Both the position numbers and the translations under genes were made by a program. The notes beneath the pieces were generated by a model, which worked only from the letters and a program-made list of their open reading frames with translations, was not told the origin of the DNA and ran no database searches. From NCBI GenBank assembly GCA_036365145.1, contig JAEOAD010000029.1, positions 20,817,001-20,881,000 on the forward strand: a stretch of DNA of 64,000 bases, given 5' to 3'. Each line of letters starts with the position of its first letter. Position 1 is the stretch's first letter. This DNA comes from Orientallactaga sibirica. Taxonomy: Eukaryota; Chordata; Mammalia; Rodentia; Dipodidae. Below are positions 11,497 through 22,319 of this stretch, one piece after another.

Positions 11497-11750
11497 GGGG
11501 CTGGAGAAGATGGCTTAGCGGCTAAGGCATTTGCCTGCAAAGCTAAAGGACCCCAGTTCAATTCCCCAGAACCTAGGTAAGCCAGATGCACAAGGAGGCA
11601 CATGTATCTCGAGTTCATTTGCAGTGGTTGGAGGCCCTGGCACACCCATTCTCTCCCTCTCTCTCTCTCTGTCTCTCTGTCTCTATCTATCTCTGTCTCT
11701 TTCTCACTCTCTCAAATAAATAAATGAATAAATAAATAATTTTTTAAAAA
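11497..11750 (+). repeat. B2-like SINE, type A
   Basis: The head ggggctggagaagatggc, the box-B-like 'agttcaattcc', CT repeats and an AAATAAATAAATGAATAAATAAAT tail are all present. The target duplication gaaaaataaatt lies on both sides (about 11482 and 11752). Confidence 0.92.
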
Positions 11751-11824
11751 AGAAAAATAAATTATATTCCTAAGAATTAGAATTATTTACACACACACAC
11801 ACACAAAACCCTTTTCTTTGCTTT

Positions 11825-11940
11825 TGCTTGTTTTCAGACAATGTCTCACTATGTAGCCCAGACTATCCTTGAACTTGTAATCCTTCTGCCTGTACCTTTC
11901 AAGTGTTGGGATTCAGATATGGACTCCCTGCTCAGTTTTT
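11825..11940 (-). repeat. Old B1 SINE
   Basis: The words 'agacaatgtctcactatgtagccc', 'ccttgaacttgtaatccttctgcc' and 'aagtgttgggatt' are a reversed, diverged B1. Confidence 0.7.
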
Positions 11941-11947
11941 AAAAGGC

Positions 11948-12168
11948 TATTCACTTATTTATTTGTAAACAGAGAGAAACACACATATAGAGGGAGGGTA
12001 GGAGAGGGAGAGAAGGGGAGCACCAGGGCCTCCAGCCACTGCAAATGAACTCCAGACACATGCACCACTTTGTGCATCTGGCTTTTGTGGGTCCTGCAGA
12101 ACTGAAACTGGGTCCTTAGGCAATGTAGGAAACCACCTTATCTACTGAGACATCTCTCCAGTCCTGAA
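11948..12168 (-). repeat. B2-like SINE, type A
   Basis: A (TTAT) tail, GA repeats, 'gtgcaccactttgtgcatctggctt'-like body words and a head reading 'gagacatctctccagtcc' are present. Confidence 0.85.
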
Positions 12169-12169
12169 A

Positions 12170-13320
12170 CAAACTTTTATAAACCATTTCTCTGTACTTC
12201 TGATTTATCTTTGCTGTATGCCCTGGTCTCCAACAGTAACTAGGGAGTTGGAGGGCAAGCAAATCCAGCATTCTTTTATTTCCATGAGAAGAAAAAAGTC
12301 AAGTAAGAAACTACTTGAAGGCAACAAGCACATCTAATGTTGATTTTGGCAAACTGGCAAGGATAGTTGTCTTTGCCTGCCACACAAAGGCACTCTGTGT
12401 GTTGAGTCTGAGCTGGGCAAAAGGAGGGCTATGTGTTCATATGCTCCGGACTGAGGAGTCTCACAGCTGGGAAACCCACTTTTTTTATTTGCTTTTTGTT
12501 TTGTCATACATGCTCCCAAAATAAGGGAAAGTGGCATTTTCCTATGAAATACTGAAAATTCACCCTTTCCAACTTGGAATGGTGTTTAAGCAGTGAAATG
12601 GTATTCCTGCACAAAGCCCCACCTCAGAATGTCCTCTAGTTCACTCTGGACATACAGGGTGTGGGAGGGGCCATCGGCCCACCAGATTCTACCTCAGACA
12701 TGAAGATGGGGAGCAAGTAGGCTGATGTTCATGTCAGAGGCTCTTCTGCCCAACCAAACATGAACTATAATTCTTACAGACTGTCTCAGGTAAATCAATA
12801 AAGCCACTACTAAATGTGAAATGAAGATTTACCACCAGGATTAAAAAAATGTGTATGTGTGTGAGGAAGTTAAAAGCCAAAGGAGACAAGTCAATAAAAC
12901 TATCTCCTTTATTTCTACCTAGGTCTTTTTTCTGGATAGCTATGATGTTATCACCTTCAGCTATGTAGCCCAGCCATGTCAGGCAGGAATGTGACAGCCC
13001 CTATTTCAAGGACAGTGTAATTTATTTGAATCACAGCCTTGGACAAGTGACTACTTTCTTGGGTAATTAAATGAACAAGATAAGGCATGAACACATAAAT
13101 TCGTTTGTGATAAACCTCAGCTACAGGAATACCATGCAGACAGTGAGCAACCTCCCTTCTCATTTCACTGTTTCTTTTTTGCCACTGAGAGAGTTAATCT
13201 GTACTGAATTATCTACGAGATTCATCTGTGGGATGTTTTCAGAGAGGTGTATCTAAGCAGGGAAGATCTGCACTAAATGTAGATTGCATCATCCCATAGG
13301 ATAGACTGCATAAAAAGAGA
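12170..13320. other. Intergenic, nothing recognised
   Basis: No exon, repeat head or long open frame stands out. Base composition is ordinary. Confidence 0.5.
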
Positions 13321-13324
13321 AAAA

Positions 13325-13490
13325 AAGATTTTCTGATGAACAGCAACATCAGAAGCCCCAGCCACGCACTCATACGCTTTCCATGCTTCCCACCATCATG
13401 GGATATACCCTCTCAAACTGAGCCAAAATAAATCTTTCCTTCCTTCTGTTGTTTCTTTCAGATACTTGATGCCAATGGTGAGAAAAAGAA
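13325..13490 (+). repeat. MaLR-like LTR end
   Basis: 'ccaccatcatgggatatacc', 'gagccaaaataaatctttcc' and 'gttgtttctttcagatactt' resemble the 3' part of rodent MaLR LTRs with their AATAAA signal. The 5' part is not identifiable. Confidence 0.45.
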
Positions 13491-13582
13491 CCAAGATATT
13501 AGCCACATATTGGGATTCTATCAGCTTCTTTCCTAAAGAAAATAATTTACATGCCTGATTTAATTAAAATAAAAAAGAGTTC

Positions 13583-13960
13583 ATAGCTGGGGAGATGGTT
13601 CAGCAGGTAAGAGTGCTTGCTCATACATATGAGGACACAAACTTAATTCTTAGTACCCACATACCAAGTTGGGTATGGCTGTATACATGCCTTAGTCCTA
13701 ACTTGGAGTGACGTGGGTAGGAGACACAAGGATCAGAGCTGTTTGCTGGTCAGCAGTTCTAACTGAGCAATGTCAGCCTCCATGTTCAGTGAGAGACACC
13801 ATCTCAGGGAATAAGGCAGAGGAGTGACAGAGGAGGACACTCAGTGTTCTCTCTTGACTCCACACATGTGGGCCTCGGGTGTGCCCATCTGCACACATAT
13901 GTGTACACAGTGCATGCACACAATACTCACATAATACCAACAAATAACAATTTATGACTT
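13583..13960 (+). repeat. B4/B3-type SINE
   Basis: A tRNA-like head (gctggggagatggttcagcagg) is followed by a B1-like middle and the characteristic 'ccacacatgtgggcc...gcacacatatg' end. That is the composite structure of rodent B4 elements. Confidence 0.7.
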
Positions 13961-13964
13961 TCCA

Positions 13965-15400
13965 CTGAAGAGTACTTTTCCAGAGCTCCACAACACACAG
14001 AGATATTGATATGAAGAGGTAGGCACATTCATTTCTTTGACTACATTAATTATTTTGCTATGTCTATATATGTCAACACACAATGCTGTTTACTTTAAAC
14101 ATGCACAATTACATTTTAATTAAAATAACATTGAATCAATTTCTACTTTTCAGACTTAGGGTCCATGAGAATAAACCTATTAGAACATGGCCCATGTCAT
14201 CTCTCTCCAGTCACTAAGGGATGAGAGGGAGACACTGGTTATGTTACAGGGAAGGGATACACTGTAGGGGTTTTCAGGGTGAGAGATCATATACACACAC
14301 ACATACCCTCCTCACTCCAGTGTAGATGTGACAAATGCTTTCTGAGTTGGAGATAAATTGAACAGCTATTTAAAAAAAACATTACATTGCATTAGGTATT
14401 GTAAGATAATTTGGATTCTCTCTAGATGTGGCAGCATGTGGGAGATTATATGCAAATGTAATCTCATTTTGTATAAGTACCTTGAGCATACATAGGTTTT
14501 ACTGTCTTCAGGAGACGTGAAGCCAATCCCCAGAGGATATAAAAGGAACACCTGTACTTCCCAGCCTCAGTTTTAGTTGCCTACCACGCCACACAATGCT
14601 GCTTCTATCCCCTACCCATGACCTGAGCCGTGTAAAGGGTTTGGCTCTAGATTCTGGATCATTCACCTTCCCTTGTCCCATTAAAGTTGGCAAACCTTTC
14701 TTTAGATAAGACAGTTATTGTGTGGACTGAAATTTAGGTACATGAATGATAACAGATCTGAATTTCAGCACTGAGACAAAAGGAGATCTTCAGACCAGGT
14801 AAAAGCTCATGAATTAGAATGATGGCTCATCAGGCTGGCACATCCTTGATAAGATACCCTCTGTTAACCCCTAATTGGTGGACATCAGTGAAGCAAATCC
14901 CTATAAAAAATCCTCAGTATTGCAATCAGAACTGCCTTATGGCTGCACACCTTTAGCATGGAGGTTTGTCGCCCTCATGTGTTTAATTCTGAGATTTACA
15001 GGCCCCATTGGACCTAAGCTTTTTGTTATTGTTATTGCTTTGTTTTTCTGTTTATATTTTTGTTAAAAATTCACCAGTCTCTCTGATTCAATGTATAGTG
15101 AAATTGTGAATGAGGAAAACAGCTATTATACATTATATCAAACGCAGATCTGTCTTACTCCTCCATGTTATTTTATTTTTCCAAATGTCTTGATGAAGAA
15201 AGAGGTCTTGTAGGTATTAAACCTTCAGGAAACAGAAATCATGACTATTTTGATCAAGGTCACAAAAAAGAATCCATGTCAGTACATCGTACAACCATAC
15301 CCCAAACTACTGTATGCCCTGGGATAATGCTATTTCATTTGGTGGAATTTTTCAGGTTAAATATAAAAATCAATGCTTCTCATCAAGTCCAGGCCTAACA
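13965..15400. other. Intergenic with two promoter-like or LTR-like bits
   Basis: A TATA-like 'ggatataaaaggaacacc' at about 14536 is followed 140 bases later by 'cattaaagttgg'. Another 'ccctataaaaaatcc' lies at about 14899. Both could be pieces of old LTRs. I see no exon structure attached to either. Confidence 0.35.
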
Positions 15401-15429
15401 TCTCACAACAGCAGGCACAACTCTGATGT

Positions 15430-15775
15430 CTCAGAGTTTAGGATGAAAAGTCAGAAGTGGCAGTCCAAACCAGGGCTGAACTAGAACTTTGTGCCAGCCA
15501 GGAAGATTCTTGCTTTCCTGCTACCTGCTTTCCACACAGGTTTCTCACTGTAAATGATAACAGCTGGGCTAAGTGACTGTGTGTTCGGCGCAAGTCAGGA
15601 CCAGCTGGCTTGATCTGAAACTCCATTGATGAAGATGGAAGGCCATGAGCCAGTAAACTTTGGTGAGACATCCCTCTGCCTCCAAGCCACAAGCGCACAC
15701 CTTCCCCAAGTAGCTCCTATCAGGTATTTTATTGCAGCAACAATAAAAGTAACTAATGCACACTTATACATGAAA
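15430..15775 (+). repeat. Possible MaLR-like LTR fragment
   Basis: The end 'tcaggtattttattgcagcaacaataaaagtaactaatgc' gives the typical rodent MaLR-type finish in pieces ('caggtattt', 'agcaac', 'aagtaactaat'). The upstream part is too diverged to align by eye. Confidence 0.45.
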
Positions 15776-15999
15776 TAGTAGATTTGACTAACATCATCCA
15801 GTTTAAAATCCTTGTTATGACAAGGAAACACATTTAAATAGAACTGACTTGTTCAAGGTCACAAAAACTTCCTAGCTTCAAACCCCAAACCGAGACTTCC
15901 AAGGTAAGCACCTTTTGAGCATTCCAAGTACCTTTCAACTCATTTGTTTTTTGATCTTTTTTAATGTTGTGCCAACATACTCTTCATAGGATTCTATTA

Positions 16000-16330
16000 G
16001 TCAGCTATCTATTATTAAGACCAAGAATCTGAGATAAAAGAACTGGAAAAAAGAAGGGTTTATTTTGGCTCACAGTTGTGTAACCTGTTGCTTTGTGACT
16101 GTGGTGAGGCAGTGTATGATAACAAATGGTGGAGACAGCTTCACTTCTGACCAGAATGAAAGAGGAAGAGACCAAGGTACACACTTTCCCTTTGAGATCA
16201 CATCTTCAATGACTGCCACAGCTTCCCTAGGTAGCACTTAGTTTTAAATTTGTACTACATCCAGATTGTTCCACAGGCTGGGGACCCAGCATTTAATCCA
16301 TGATTGTTTTGGGAGGACTCTTAAGATGCA
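16000..16330 (-). repeat. Possible MaLR-like LTR fragment
   Basis: 'aagggtttattttggctcacagttg' near 16056 and 'ggggacccagcatttaatcc' near 16282 occur in the order expected of a reversed rodent MaLR-type LTR. The same opening recurs near 37.91 and 60.76 kb. The family is tentative. Confidence 0.4.
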
Positions 16331-16714
16331 ACCCTATTGTGCACTTTTTAATATTGTCACTTTATTCTTTTAAACAAATCTCAATTGTTTGAAAGTAAAC
16401 AGCAGCTGTTACAGTTTCAATGTGAAATGACCTCCAGAAGATTCAGTTGCTGATACACTTGAAGTAGTGTTCAGAGATGGGGCCCTTGATGGGTGACTTG
16501 ATCATGAAAACTCTCATCAAAGAAGTAATGTGTCCATGGATACATTGCTTTATGATTATTATTGGGAATAATGAAAAATTTTAATTGATGTTCTGGTTGG
16601 AGAAAGTAGGTGACTGGGGTATGTCCTTGAAGGGCATATTTCATCTTCAACCCCTTCCTTACTCTCTCTCTCTTTCCTTCTCTGCCACTGACCCCCATAA
16701 TAAGCAGCTGTCAG

Positions 16715-17070
16715 GAGCTGGCAAGATTGTTCAGTGTCTAAGAATGTACATTACACAAATGTAAGGACCTGATTTTGAACCCTAGAACTTACATAAAATG
16801 TCAAGAATTACTGTACTTTCCTGGAAACCCAGCACTGAAAGGGGTAAGAGAGGGGAGGGTTGCTGGAGCTTGCTCGACATATAGTTTAACAGAAAATAGG
16901 TTGATCTCCAGGTTCAGTTAGAAACCTAATATTAATGAAATAAGGTAGAAGAGTGAAAGAGGAAGGTACCTGATGTCCTCTCCCAGTCACTGCATGCCTG
17001 CAAACAAAGCACACATATCTGCACACACACATATTACAAAACACACACATATCACATGCACATCAAACAA
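16715..17070 (+). repeat. B4-type SINE, diverged
   Basis: The head gagctggcaagattgttcag, a B1-like middle ('cccagcactgaaaggggtaagag') and a terminal CA-rich 'acatatctgcacacacacat' are present. The structure is the same as at 13.6 kb but more decayed. Confidence 0.6.
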
Positions 17071-17578
17071 CAAAACAAGAGCAACTTTCTTCTCCCACAA
17101 CCCTACACCAAGCCACAGATCAGAAATGGTGGAGACAAAAGTGACTATGGTCTGAAATCTTAAAAAATTGTAAGTCAAAATGAGCCTCTTCTCCTTATAA
17201 AGTGTTTATCTCAGGAGTATTGGAACAAGGACAGAATTCCAACACACCAGCTGCATTTCTACTCAGTGTATCATTTCTATGTACTCTATGTGAATGCAGG
17301 TAGGGGAGGAAGACACCTCGCTGAACTCCCAAGTTCCTCCGTGTCCTCAGTTAGCTTTCATCTCAGAATGCGTCACCCCACGCTGCCGATATGAAACTCA
17401 GCACACAGGCCCTCAGCCCGCACTGCAGATACTAAACTCAGCACAATTCCAAACTTGGCCCTTTTTCTCTTAGCTCCCATGTGCACTGTCTGAGTTCATA
17501 CTCACTTCTCACTTTATCTGCTAGGTTCCCTGAAAATGTCCAAGTGGTAAAGAAGAGAGAGGAGAGGAGCTGTGGAGG

Positions 17579-17704
17579 TCTAGGCCTCAGCGTCTAGGAG
17601 ATGGAGGTCACTCTCTGAGCTCCAGACATCAGTGTCCAGGAGTCAGAGGCCACTCTCTGAGGTCCAGGCCTCAGTGTCCAGGAGTTGAAGGTCACTTTCT
17701 GAGG
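17579..17704 (+). repeat. 42-bp minisatellite, three units
   Basis: Three head-to-tail units of exactly 42 bases occupy 17579-17620, 17621-17662 and 17663-17704. Each begins tc(t/c)ag(g/a)c(c/a)tcag and ends cact(c/t)tctgag(c/g). Units 2 and 3 differ by only a few bases. The unit length is a multiple of three, but I see no sign that it is translated. Confidence 0.9.
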
Positions 17705-18040
17705 ACAAGTCAAAGAAGAGAAGAAAGCAAAGTCACTTGGTAGCAAGTCAAGTTGATGCAAAGTGAAGGGAGAATTAAGAGGCAGGTGAGGATGGAGGGA
17801 GGTAAGACAATTGCAACTGAGTCTGGTAAGACAGAGCTACCTTTAATTAAATATAAATCAGTCAATTCATCAATTAATCAGTTCATACCACAGTTCATGT
17901 GGTAAATGAGGCTGGAAGTATCCCAGAAAATGTCTCCTTCCTGACAATTGCCAGTTTATTCCAGATCAGATCCCATCTTTAGCAGCAGCCCCTCCCTCCT
18001 CTGGCCCTAAGGGCAGAAATTACTCCAGGCCCCACTTCTT

Positions 18041-18599
18041 TTTTTTTTTTTATAATTTATTTTTATTTATATTATTCTGATTTTACATTCATAGTGTTGG
18101 CTCCCTTATCCTCCTCCCTGTCCTCCCTCTTCCAAAGGGACCCTCATCAGTGGGGAATGTGGGTCATGCATTGTGGGGGTCATCAAGAGTTCTGGGGGTA
18201 TGCCCCAGTCTCTGTGCATAATGCCCCAACTTGTGGCTCTAACATTCTTTCCACCCCCTCTTCCGTGAATTTCGCTGAGCCACATTGGAGTCATTTTAGT
18301 TCTATTTCAGTGATGAAGTTTTGGGAGCCTGTCTGTCTCTGGATATCTGGCTTAGTTGGAGTTGGATGTTCTCTGTGTTTATCTCCTTCAGCCTTTTTCT
18401 GGTGTCCTAGTCACCAAGAACGCTGTACTCTTGCCTTTCCCCGGCATTACTCTATGGTTTCAGCTGGGGCCCTGAGGTGTGATTGGTGGATCCTCCCTTC
18501 AGGTTCGTTGTCCATCTGAAAAAGATAAGCAAATTCAAAAAATAAGCTCAGTCTCCAAAATCAAGATACTGCCAAATGTGGGCTAGAAGAGAGCCTATG
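18041..18599 (-). mobile_element. 5'-truncated LINE (L1-type) 3' end with target duplication
   Basis: On the minus strand this ends in 'aataaattataaaaaaaaa', a poly(A) tail, and is flanked by a perfect 15-base duplication caggccccacttctt (18026-18040 and 18600-18614). Those are the marks of target-primed insertion. The body contains 'ggaagagggggtggaaag' and 'gggaggacagggaggagg', which recur in copies at 41.4, 46.7 and, more distantly, 35.8 kb. No ORF2 is present, so this is the 3' UTR of a LINE, most likely L1. It is the youngest LINE copy in the window by its clean tail and duplication. Confidence 0.85.
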
Positions 18600-18614
18600 C
18601 AGGCCCCACTTCTT

Positions 18615-20050
18615 ATCTAGAAGTGCAAGGAGAGCCTCTTTCCAACTCTCTTCCCAGTGTTTGAAACTTAGGAACCAGGAATTCTCTACAGAGCTGTTGC
18701 ATACTCACCTTTCAGGCCTGAGCACAATCCCACACAGTCAGCTATGTGGCTCCCTAGTCTCAACCATGATCCATCCACAGTGCAGGACACACATGAGCCT
18801 CCAAAACCTCATTCACAATCCTGTGTCCTGAAATTTTGGGGCCATCTCACCATCTGAGTTCCCAAAGTATGAAAAGCAGCCATCCAGAGTTGGTGGCCCC
18901 TCACTGCCATAGGACTTCCCCACACACATTACCCCCTTATCACCCTGAGTGCCCTCTTTACATTGCTTCAGTCTTTCAGAGCCTGTCTTCTAGCCTCTGA
19001 GATGAAAGTCTGGGACCTCTTTATAACATGGATATTCTCAAGGTACAGGCAATTTTCCCTTTAGGTTTTTATGCTTGTGTGTATCTTCCAAATCTTATGA
19101 TTTATTTTTAATTATTGTATAAAATGTGCACATATTTGTAGGATGCCTTGTTCTATTTAAATGCTCATACATTTTGTCATGTTTAGATCAGGGTACACAT
19201 CTATCATTTCTTTATGCTAAAACAATCAATATCCCTTTCTCCTGACTTTTTAATAAACATAGTATTTTATTGCTATACCTATTGTAATCTACTAGGCAAT
19301 GCAATACTAGAACTTATTTAACCTTTATATCACTTAATATAAATTTATCAATTATTATAATGGGCATTTATTAAATAAAGAAAAACAAAGAGATCCATCC
19401 TGAAAACAAATGCTTTTCTTCAAAGATTACCTGCCCCTTGTAATGTCTCCTAGCTCTCTCAGAACATAAATTCACAATACTTTATAGTTATTACTTTCAG
19501 GGCAGCTCCAACATTACAGAGTTTCAGTCCTTAGATCACAGCTCTCTAGTGTGACAGCCTATGACAGCCACTGAACAGGCCATGGGGGTCACAGAGAGAA
19601 AAAGAGTGGCACTGTAGACCAGTCACCTCTCTAGCATCTCAGTGGATTGGAAAAGTCATACCTGAGCAGCAAGAATATAGATTATCTAGACCCTGAGCTT
19701 GGAGCCTGACCTTTGCAGAATGCCACAGAGATGAAGACATTTTTCACAATTGCAAGAACATTCATTTACTGAAGGCTTATGATTTATTAGAGGCAAGTAC
19801 TCTATGAAAATATCACCTTATTGAAGAGTGTCCATCCCATAAAGTAGGTAGGTTTCTCTCAGCTAATAATAGAAAATCCAGTATGCAAACATAAGCCTGA
19901 CATAGTGTAAACAATGTATCATTTTGTCTTTTTTATTGTAACAGTATCTGTATAAGAAAGTAATGGAACCCAAATGCACACACACAGACACCAATGTACA
20001 TACTTGCTGGATGAATATGATATATATATATAATGTTAGATAGGTAATAT
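18615..20050. other. Intergenic, nothing recognised
   Basis: It runs from ordinary composition at the start to AT-rich after 19080. There is a short CA and TA microsatellite near 19978-20030. No exon or repeat head is evident. Confidence 0.5.
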
Positions 20051-20057
20051 GTAGATC

Positions 20058-20210
20058 TTTGATGACTGTGGAGGCACATGTCTTTAATCCCAGCACTCAG
20101 GAAGGAAAGTTAGGATGCTTGCTATGAGTTTGAGGCCACCCTGAGGCTAAATAGTAAATTCTAGGTCAGCCTGGGATAGAGGGACCCTTCCTTAAAAAAC
20201 CAAAAATAAA
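20058..20210 (+). repeat. B1 SINE
   Basis: 'cacatgtctttaatcccagcactcagga', 'gagtttgaggccaccctgagg' and 'ggtcagcctggg' form a forward B1 monomer (7SL-derived) with an A-rich end. Confidence 0.9.
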
Positions 20211-20342
20211 ATGAAAAGATGATGGTAGATAGATAAATAATATCTTTGGGTCTGGTTTCACTAAATCTTCAATTCTAGAAATGACCATTCTAGTTGCTCT
20301 TTATTTTTTTTTTTGAAATTTACATTTAAATATTAATTATAA

Positions 20343-20591
20343 GGGCTAGAGATGGCTTAGTGGTTAAGGTGCCTGCCTCCTAAGCCTAAAAGAACTCCGG
20401 TTCCAATCTCCAGTGGTTCCAGTCTCCAGGTCCCATGTTTAGCCAGATGCAAAGTGACACAAGAGAGCAATCCCGCACTTGACCACAAGGGGGCACGCAC
20501 ATCTTGATTTCATTCACAGTGGCTGAGAGGCTGCTGGCGCGCCCATCTCTATCTGTCTTCCTCTCCCTCTCTCTCTGCCTCTCTCAAAAAA
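20343..20591 (+). repeat. B2-like SINE, type B
   Basis: The head gggctagagatggcttagtgg, type B body with 'gaccacaagggggcacgc', CT repeats and a short A tail are present. The target duplication aatattaatta(t/c)aag lies at 20329-20343 and 20592-20606. Confidence 0.92.
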
Positions 20592-20939
20592 AATATTAAT
20601 TACAAGGTTGGCTTCCTTCTAGAAACATTTTTTACCAACATCTTAGCAAAAATCTCTGGTAGGTCACAGGGTTACTGATTGTCACATATGGTGGGAAGTT
20701 GTCTCTTCTTTTGGAAAGCATTACTTCTGAGAGAAGAGATCAATCAAAATGTCAGGGTCCTAAAATACATCTCCAGGCTTCACATCCTTCCTCTCAGCCA
20801 ACATGATCCTGTATGCTTGTTTTTTAAATGCCTTTGTCCTCAAAGTTTGTAAAACTAGAAAACCCTTCTTCCTAGAACACAGTTTCATGGGGCAATATTT
20901 CAAGGGAAAAACATTTTGAAAATATCATCGTTTTTGTAA

Positions 20940-21115
20940 TTTTTTTATGAGAGAGACAGAGAGAGAAAGGAAGATCTGGAGAATATTGGTGCACCAGGAC
21001 CTCCATCCACTGAAATTGAACTCCAGATACTTGTGCCACCTTGTGTGCACTTGCTTGCATCACCTTGTGCAGCTGACTTATGTGGGACCTGGAAACCTGA
21101 CTGTAGGTTGTTAGG
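20940..21115 (-). repeat. B2-like SINE, type A, head missing
   Basis: The tail and body are present ('ctccagatacttgtgccaccttgtg', 'gacttatgtgggacctgg'), with a partly repeated 'caccttgtg' segment, but the tRNA-like head has decayed. Confidence 0.75.
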
Positions 21116-21837
21116 ATTTACATGGACTAAGGTAGTTTTTTTTTCTCATCTTGCATTTAAAAATAAAATAATTGTCCGTGATCACAAGTAAATATTTACT
21201 TTCATGAAATAACTAGGAAATTAGTCAGTTGGGCTTTTCATTTTATCTTTGTTTTTGTCATCATTAAAGGAACAGCATTACCAAAGTTAGTAATTTCCCA
21301 CCTTGGCCCTACTGCTTAACTGATTTCCAACACGGAAAAGACATAGTCAGGAAAATCTGATGCCTTCTTGAGCACAAGATTAAAAGAAAACATTTTAATT
21401 TTACATTCTTTGTGCTCTCTTTTCCTCAATGTTCCCTGAACCTTGGGGGATATATTATAAGTCTCCTTTAGTGATTTAGTTTCCTTTAGGTTTTCATGAA
21501 AACCTCTGGTTTTCTGCTTTGATGAGTTTTGAGTCTCCTCAGTGTATACCAGTATTTCCCTAGACAAGGTTCCTAGAGTTAGAAATAAGAGCAGCACTCG
21601 TATTTAATGTGTCTCTTCTTCCATTGGTGTCACAGGTTTGGAAGGTATACTCTGAGATATTGCTCCCCAACAAAAACTTCTGCATTCATGACCCCACAGT
21701 GTTAACCACTAACTCTACTGACAAGGACCCTAAGTGGAAAGGGAGTAGGCAAGAGGGGACATAAGAGTATGATCTGATGACCATATGACCAATTGCCAAT
21801 ATATTCATATTTTAAATTTTTCACAAAAATACAAAAA

Positions 21838-22003
21838 ATATTTATTAGAGAGAGAGAGAGGGAGGGGAGATGATGGGAGGGAAGAAGAGAGTGGTACGCA
21901 TGAGTTGTGGAAGCTTGTATCACTTTGTGTATATAGTTGTATGTTGGTACAAGTAGGCTTTGCAAGGAAATGAGTTTAAAACCCAAGCCATCTCTTCAGC
22001 CCC
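21838..22003 (-). repeat. B2-like SINE, type A, shortened
   Basis: A reversed tail ('atttattagagagagag'), a shortened body and the head 'aagccatctcttcagcccc' are present. Its head faces the head of the next SINE 50 bases away. Confidence 0.8.
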
Positions 22004-22060
22004 TAAACTCTTTCAAAAAACAGCCCAAGATTCCATGTTTTTTGAAAGAGTTTAGGGGCT
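21998..22060. repeat. 25-bp perfect inverted repeat (palindrome)
   Basis: The arm at 21998-22022 is the exact reverse complement of 22036-22060, separated by 13 bases. The outer 7 bases of each arm are SINE head; the inner 18 (aaactctttcaaaaaaca) are not SINE. Past the arms the two SINE heads continue with mismatches. The structure can form a stable hairpin. Confidence 0.95.
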
Positions 22061-22315
22061 GGAGAGATGGATTAGCGGTTAAGGTGCCTGCCTGCTAAGC
22101 CTAAGAACCGGGTTCCAATCTCCAGGTCCCACTTTTAGCCAGATGCAAAGTGATGCAAGGGCACAATGCCACACTTGCCCACAAGGGGGCGCACACATCT
22201 GGATTTCATTCACAGCAGCTGAGAGACTGCTGGCACACCCATCTCTATCTATCTCCCTCTCCTTCTCGGTCTGTCTCTCTCTGTGTCTCTTTCCAAAAAA
22301 ATAAATAAATAAAAT
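22055..22315 (+). repeat. B2-like SINE, type B
   Basis: The head ggggctggagagatggattagcgg, type B body and an AAATAAATAAAT tail are present. It carries the cleanest CTCF-like core of the window, ccacaagggggcgc at 22179-22192. Confidence 0.92.
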
Positions 22316-22319
22316 TCAA

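Noticed and set aside
14530..14700. TATA box at 14.54 kb as the promoter of another REG gene
   Set aside because: No REG exon or signal-peptide exon follows within several kilobases; an LTR remnant is more likely.
18094..18519. A 141-codon plus-strand frame
   Set aside because: It is antisense to the LINE 3' UTR insertion with target duplication, and homologous copies elsewhere do not keep the frame.
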